64,000 bases of DNA from Saccharothrix syringae (GTDB lineage: Bacteria; Actinomycetota; Actinomycetes; Mycobacteriales; Pseudonocardiaceae): positions 2,356,001 to 2,420,000 of the forward strand of contig NZ_CP034550.1 of assembly GCF_009498035.1 (NCBI RefSeq), read 5' to 3'. Shown in pieces: positions 60,367 through 64,000 of this stretch. Under the pieces are notes generated by a model. The model made no database searches, had not been told where the DNA came from, and saw only the letters and a list, made by a program, of their open reading frames with translations. A program made the position numbers and the translations under genes. How positions within the stretch are numbered: the first letter of the stretch is position 1; each line of letters begins with the position of its first letter.

Positions 60367-62169
60367 ATGACCGGTTCTCCTCTGCCCCGCCGCGCCCTGC
60401 TCGCCGGCGGCGCCGCGAGCGTCCTCGCCGCCGCCGGGTTCCGCTCGGTGGCGCACGCCGCCCCGGACGACCGCGCGGCCGGGGCCCGCCGGTTCACCCT
60501 GACCGTCATGGGCACGACCGACCTGCACGGCAACGTGTTCAACTGGGACTACTTCGCCGACCGCGAGTTCGACGACTCCGCCCACAACGACATCGGCCTG
60601 GCGAAGCTGTCCACCCTGGTCAAAGCGGTCCGCCAGGAGCGCGGCGCCCACCGCACCCTGCTGATCGACGCGGGCGACACCATCCAGGGCACCCCGCTGG
60701 CCTACTACTACGCCAAGGTCGAACCCATCGGCCGCCGCAAGGTGCACCCGATGGCCACCGCCATGAACGAGCTGGGCTACGACGCCGCCGCGCTGGGCAA
60801 CCACGAGTTCAACTACGGCATCCCCCTGCTGCGCGCGTTCGAGAAGCAGCTCGACTTCCCGCTGCTGGCCGCCAACGCCCTGGACGCGACCACCGGCAAG
60901 CCCGCGTTCCGGCCCTACGTGATCAAGACCGTGTGGCGCACCGGCGCCGCGCCGCTGCGGGTCGGCGTCCTCGGCCTGACCAACCCGGGCATCGCCATCT
61001 GGGACAAGGCGAACGTCGAGGGCCGGATGACCTTCCCCGGCGTGCTGGAGCAGGCCAGGCACTGGGTGCCGAGGGTGCGCGCGGCGGGTGCCGACGTCGT
61101 GGTCGTGGCCGCCCACTCGGGTGCCGACCTGTCCTCCTCGCTGGGCGACCTGCTGCCGTTCCCGGAGAACTGCTCGGCGCTGGTCGCCGAGGAGGTGCCG
61201 GGCATCGACGCGATCCTGGTCGGCCACGCCCACACCGAGATCGCGCAGCGCTTCGTCACCAACAGGGCCACCGGGAAGCAGGTGCTGCTGACCGAGCCCC
61301 TGTTCTGGGGCAAGCGGCTGAGCCTGGTGGAGTTCGACCTGGAGTGGACGCCCCGCCGGGGCTGGCAGCCGACGGCGTCGCGCTCGCAGGTCCTCAACAC
61401 CAACACGGTCCCCGAGGACCGGGTGATCGTCGACAAGCTGCGGGCGGACCACGAGCGCGTGGTGGCCTACGTCAACTCCAAGATCGGCACGTCGAAGGCC
61501 GCCATGTCCGCCGCGACCTCCCGGTACGAGGACACCGCCGCCCTCGACTTCGTCAACCGGGTGCAGGCCGAGGCGCTGAAGGCGACCCTGACCGAGGCGC
61601 TGCCGGTGCTGTCGCTGGCCTCGCCGTTCAACAAGGCCGCCGCGATCCCGGCGGGCGACGTGTCCGTGCGCGACGTGGCCGGCCTCTACATCTACGACAA
61701 CACCCTGTTCGGCGTGCGGCTCACCGGCGCGCAGCTCAAGGACTACCTGGAGCGCTCGGCCGGCTACTTCAAGGCGGTGGGCACGGCCGGACCGCACCAG
61801 CCGGACGCGCTGACCAACGCGAACGGCACCCCGGACTACCTCTACGACGTGGCCGCCGGCCTGGACGCGCCGCTCACCTACGACATCGACCTGGCCAAGC
61901 CGGTCGGGCAGCGGATCGCGGGCCTGGCCTACGGCGGCACGCCCGTGGCGCCCGACCAGGCGTTCGCGGTGGCGGTGAACAACTACCGGCAGTCCGGCGG
62001 CGGCAACTTCCCGCACATCTCCACCGCTCCGGTGCTGCACAACCGGCAGTTGGAGATCCGGCAGCTGCTGATCGAGTGGGTGCAGGAGCGCGGCGAGATC
62101 GACCCGGCCGCGTTCGCCTCCACCGACTGGCGGCTCGTGGTCGACGGGGCGCCGGTGGTGGTCGCGTGA
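60367..62169 (+). CDS. Tat-exported 5'-nucleotidase/2',3'-cyclic phosphodiesterase-like protein
   Basis: 600 aa. Tat-type signal (LPRRALLAGGAASVLAAAG). Calcineurin-like metallophosphatase domain (about 40-340) with metal ligands in TTDLHGNVFNWD, LIDAGDTIQG, ALGNHEFNYG, AAHSGADLS and VGHAHTEI. C-terminal 5_nucleotid_C domain (about 360-580) with 'GDVSVRDVAGLYIYDNTLFG' and 'AVNNYRQSGGGNFPHI'. It likely releases phosphate from extracellular nucleotides. Overlaps the mug start by 4 bp. Confidence 0.92.
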   Translation: MTGSPLPRRALLAGGAASVLAAAGFRSVAHAAPDDRAAGARRFTLTVMGTTDLHGNVFNWDYFADREFDDSAHNDIGLAKLSTLVKAVRQERGAHRTLLIDAGDTIQGTPLAYYYAKVEPIGRRKVHPMATAMNELGYDAAALGNHEFNYGIPLLRAFEKQLDFPLLAANALDATTGKPAFRPYVIKTVWRTGAAPLRVGVLGLTNPGIAIWDKANVEGRMTFPGVLEQARHWVPRVRAAGADVVVVAAHSGADLSSSLGDLLPFPENCSALVAEEVPGIDAILVGHAHTEIAQRFVTNRATGKQVLLTEPLFWGKRLSLVEFDLEWTPRRGWQPTASRSQVLNTNTVPEDRVIVDKLRADHERVVAYVNSKIGTSKAAMSAATSRYEDTAALDFVNRVQAEALKATLTEALPVLSLASPFNKAAAIPAGDVSVRDVAGLYIYDNTLFGVRLTGAQLKDYLERSAGYFKAVGTAGPHQPDALTNANGTPDYLYDVAAGLDAPLTYDIDLAKPVGQRIAGLAYGGTPVAPDQAFAVAVNNYRQSGGGNFPHISTAPVLHNRQLEIRQLLIEWVQERGEIDPAAFASTDWRLVVDGAPVVVA

Positions 62170-62675
62170 CGCTGCCCGACGTGCTGAAGCCGGGGTTGGA
62201 CGTGCTGTTCTGCGGCATCAACCCCGGCCTGCTCTCGGCGGCCAAGGGGCAGCACTTCGCGCGGCCGGGCAACCGGTTCTGGCCCGCGCTGCACCTGTCC
62301 GGCTTCACCCCGCGCCTGCTCAAGCCCTCCGAGCAGGACGAGCTGCTCGACCTCGGCCTGGGCATCACCAACCTGGCGGCACGCCCCACCGCGCGGGCCG
62401 ACGAGCTGGCGGACGAGGAGCTGCGGGCCGGTGGCGAGCGGCTGACCGAGGTGGTGCGGGAGTACCGGCCGAGGTTCGTGGCGATCGTGGGCGTGACGGC
62501 CTACCGCACGGCGTTCGGGCGCAAGACGGCCCGCGTCGGACCGCAGGACGAGCGCATCGCCTCGGCGCGGCTGTGGGTGCTGCCGAACCCGAGCGGGCTC
62601 AACGCGCACTACAGCCTGGCCGCGCTCGCCGAGGTGTTCGGTGAGCTGCGGTCAGAGGTTGCGCAGGCCGACTAG
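62166..62675 (+). CDS. mug: G/U mismatch-specific DNA glycosylase
   Basis: 169 aa from GTG 62166, overlapping the previous TGA. Mug-type UDG: 'VLFCGINPGLLSAAKGQHFA' has the catalytic GINPG loop, PGNRFWPALHLSGF follows, 'LGLGITNLAARPTARADEL' is in the middle, and VLPNPSGLNAHYS is the intercalation loop. It removes uracil or thymine derivatives opposite G. The 3' end overlaps the convergent DUF742 gene by 24 bp. Confidence 0.93.
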   Translation: MTLPDVLKPGLDVLFCGINPGLLSAAKGQHFARPGNRFWPALHLSGFTPRLLKPSEQDELLDLGLGITNLAARPTARADELADEELRAGGERLTEVVREYRPRFVAIVGVTAYRTAFGRKTARVGPQDERIASARLWVLPNPSGLNAHYSLAALAEVFGELRSEVAQAD

Positions 62676-63689
62676 CACCCGTTCCAGCAGCGCCAGGTCG
62701 GGACCGCCGGGCGCGGCGGCGTTGTCGTGCACCGCCATCACGCCCATGCTGATGAGGTCGCCGATGAGCACCCGCGCCACGCCCAGCGGCACCGCCAGCA
62801 GCGCGGAGACCTCGGCGACCGAGCGCGGGTGGTTCGCGCACATCTCCACGATCGACCGCTGCTCGTGGCTGGAGTCCCGCATGGCGATGGCGATGCCGCT
62901 GTCCTCCAGCGAGACCAGGGTCTCCAGCCTCAGGTCGTGGTGGGAGGACGTGCGGCCGCCCGTCCACGCGTAGGGGCGGACCAGCGGCCCGGAGAACTCC
63001 TCGACGGGCTCCGGCTCCGGCTCCGGCGCGCGGCCGGGCGGGACCACCGGCTGCCCACCGGTGACGGCTTCGGCGAAGGGCGCGGTGTCCTCCAGCTCCG
63101 CTCCGCCCCGCTCCTCCCAGCCTTGCCCCGCCCACCCCTGCCCGGCCTGCCCGCGCTCCGCCCCGGTCTGCCGGGCCCACCCCTGTTCCTCGCGCTCCCA
63201 CCACTCCGCCCGGCTGGCCCGCTCCTCCTCCGCCCGCCGCTCCTCCGCGTCGCGCCAGGACTCCGCGTCGCGCCAGGACTCCGCGTCGCGCCAGGACTCC
63301 GCGTCGCGCCAGGACTCCGCGTCGCGCCGGGCCCCCGCGTCGCGCCAGGACTCCGCGTCGCGCCGGGCCCCCGCGTCAGGTAGGGCCTGCGCCTCCGGCC
63401 CGTTCTCCGGGCCGTGCCCGCCCCCCGCTTCGCCCCGCTCCTCTTCCCGCTCCAAGCTCCGGCGCAGGGCGGCCGAACCGAACCGGGCGCCCGTCGTGCC
63501 CACCTCGCCGCGCAGCGACCGCCGCCGCCGGGGCGGCTTGGGCTGCTCGACCGACCTCTCCTCTAAGCTCCGGCGCAGCGCGGGCGAGCCGAACCGGGCA
63601 CCGGTCGTGCCCACCTCACCGCGCAACGACCGACGGCGTCTTCGCTCACCACCGCCGGCGGGATCCGGGTCCGAGCTGGCTGTGCTCAC
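62652..63689 (-). CDS. DUF742 protein with repeat-rich N-terminal extension
   Basis: 345 aa from GTG 63689; an upstream ATG at 63752 is open but third-position GC is low there. The C-terminal about 120 residues are DUF742 ('[20 protein letters not shown]', '[20 protein letters not shown]'), the CvnC component that accompanies Roadblock/small-GTPase/kinase conservons; none of those partners is adjacent. The N-terminus holds two copies of a 26-residue module ([16 protein letters not shown]) and tandem six-residue DAESWR units. It then becomes Glu/Gly/Trp-rich and is probably disordered. Confidence 0.8.
   Translation of the reverse strand: MSTASSDPDPAGGGERRRRRSLRGEVGTTGARFGSPALRRSLEERSVEQPKPPRRRRSLRGEVGTTGARFGSAALRRSLEREEERGEAGGGHGPENGPEAQALPDAGARRDAESWRDAGARRDAESWRDAESWRDAESWRDAESWRDAEERRAEEERASRAEWWEREEQGWARQTGAERGQAGQGWAGQGWEERGGAELEDTAPFAEAVTGGQPVVPPGRAPEPEPEPVEEFSGPLVRPYAWTGGRTSSHHDLRLETLVSLEDSGIAIAMRDSSHEQRSIVEMCANHPRSVAEVSALLAVPLGVARVLIGDLISMGVMAVHDNAAAPGGPDLALLERVLVGLRNL
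63247..63372 (-). repeat. 18-bp coding tandem repeat ([12 protein letters not shown] units)
   Basis: Seven 18-bp units starting at 63247 share GCGTCGCGCC. Five end AGGACTCC (DAESWR) and two end GGGCCCCC (DAGARR). Because 18 is a multiple of 3, the copy number can change without breaking the DUF742 frame. Confidence 0.9.
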
Positions 63690-63809
63690 ATTCCGGGAAC
63701 CGTAGACCGAACCACGTTCGGCGGATGTCGACCGTGTTTCCAGTGCGTGCAATCCTGGTTAACCGGTGCTCGTGCGGAAGCTTCCGGGCCCCTGCGCGAT
63801 GATGGTCGC

Positions 63810-64000
63810 GTGCGCATCCGCGAGGTGGCGATCTCCGACGACATGATCAGGCTGGGCCAGTTCCTCAAGCTGGCCGGCCTGGCCGACAACGGCGCCCACG
63901 CCCGTGAGCTGGTCGAAGACGAAGAGGTGACGGTCAACGGCCGCGTCGAGACCCGCCGGGGCGCCCAGCTCAAGCACGGCGACGTGGTGGCCGTCGGCAC
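63810..64000 (+). CDS. S4-domain RNA-binding protein (3' end outside window)
   Basis: 63 full codons from GTG 63810 to the window edge. The S4 fold is clear: 'IRLGQFLKLAGLADNGAHAR' helices followed by VEDEEVTVNGRVETRRGAQL and GDVVAV, as in YbcJ/YaaA-type small RNA-binding proteins. Most members are about 70-80 aa, so only a few residues should be missing. Confidence 0.85.
   Translation, partial: MRIREVAISDDMIRLGQFLKLAGLADNGAHARELVEDEEVTVNGRVETRRGAQLKHGDVVAVG

Overview
The window is about 72% G+C by eye. It has frequent GTG and TTG starts, many 4-bp ATGA/GTGA gene overlaps, and several starts that look leaderless (a TAnnnT hexamer 6-7 nt upstream of the initiation codon). The core gene order ruvC-ruvA-ruvB, yajC-secD-secF-apt-rel, cyclophilin, metallo-hydrolase-hisS and aspS is that of an actinomycete. 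The 'Rv2578c-family' radical SAM gene with an intein, the DUF742 protein and the LexA boxes of the form TCGAAC-N4-GTTCGA point to Pseudonocardiales (Saccharothrix/Actinosynnema/Lentzea-like). That genus-level placement is an inference.

Layout. Positions 1-5750 hold small accessory genes: a DUF1996 protein end, a two-domain DUF427 protein, a uracil-DNA-glycosylase superfamily protein, TspO, DinB, and a coupled diguanylate cyclase/DUF985 pair. Positions 6003-19861 are the conserved block: an SOS-controlled ruvCAB operon, the Sec auxiliary operon yajC-secD-secF continuing into apt, the (p)ppGpp enzyme rel, a membrane-anchored cyclophilin, an MBL hydrolase, hisS and a membrane protein. Positions 19923-24809 hold a spermidine-synthase-like protein, a YibE/F membrane protein, a nitroreductase and a NadR-PnuC vitamin B3 salvage pair. 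Positions 24821-29774 hold a radical SAM gene driven from a perfect SOS box. It is interrupted by an intein and also carries a -1 frameshift. An intact IS481-family insertion separates it from a BBE-type FAD oxidase, and a small secreted protein follows.

Positions 30349-39096 are one tightly overlapping catabolic operon: TetR, TIGR03084 protein, split AtuA, acyl-CoA dehydrogenase, acyl-CoA carboxylase beta and alpha/biotin, second acyl-CoA dehydrogenase. It sits behind a perfect 42-bp palindromic operator and resembles the Atu/Liu (acyclic terpene or leucine) pathways. Positions 39098-43900 hold an HTH protein and two S8 proteases flanking a GNAT gene; one protease has lost its oxyanion-hole Asn. 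Positions 44291-49211 hold aspS, a DUF389 protein, a phosphotransferase and an SGNH hydrolase. Positions 49208-54107 hold a three-gene ArnT-like/GT2-GtrA/ArnT-like glycosyltransferase operon. Positions 54108-56686 are an insertion-sequence graveyard around one intact and one broken AraC regulator. Positions 56687-64000 hold a two-component system, DUF5666 and CopC-like proteins, a Tat-exported 5'-nucleotidase, a Mug-type DNA glycosylase, a repeat-rich DUF742 protein and the start of an S4-domain protein.

The most unusual non-genic features are two arrays built from the same 22-bp units. One (1202-1438) folds back on itself as a 5+5-unit inverted repeat with a 17-bp loop. The other (15813-16142) has 15 head-to-tail units with no indel. 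Both use the same ordered 'words' and contain a recurring 66-bp trimer. I cannot assign them a function from sequence.
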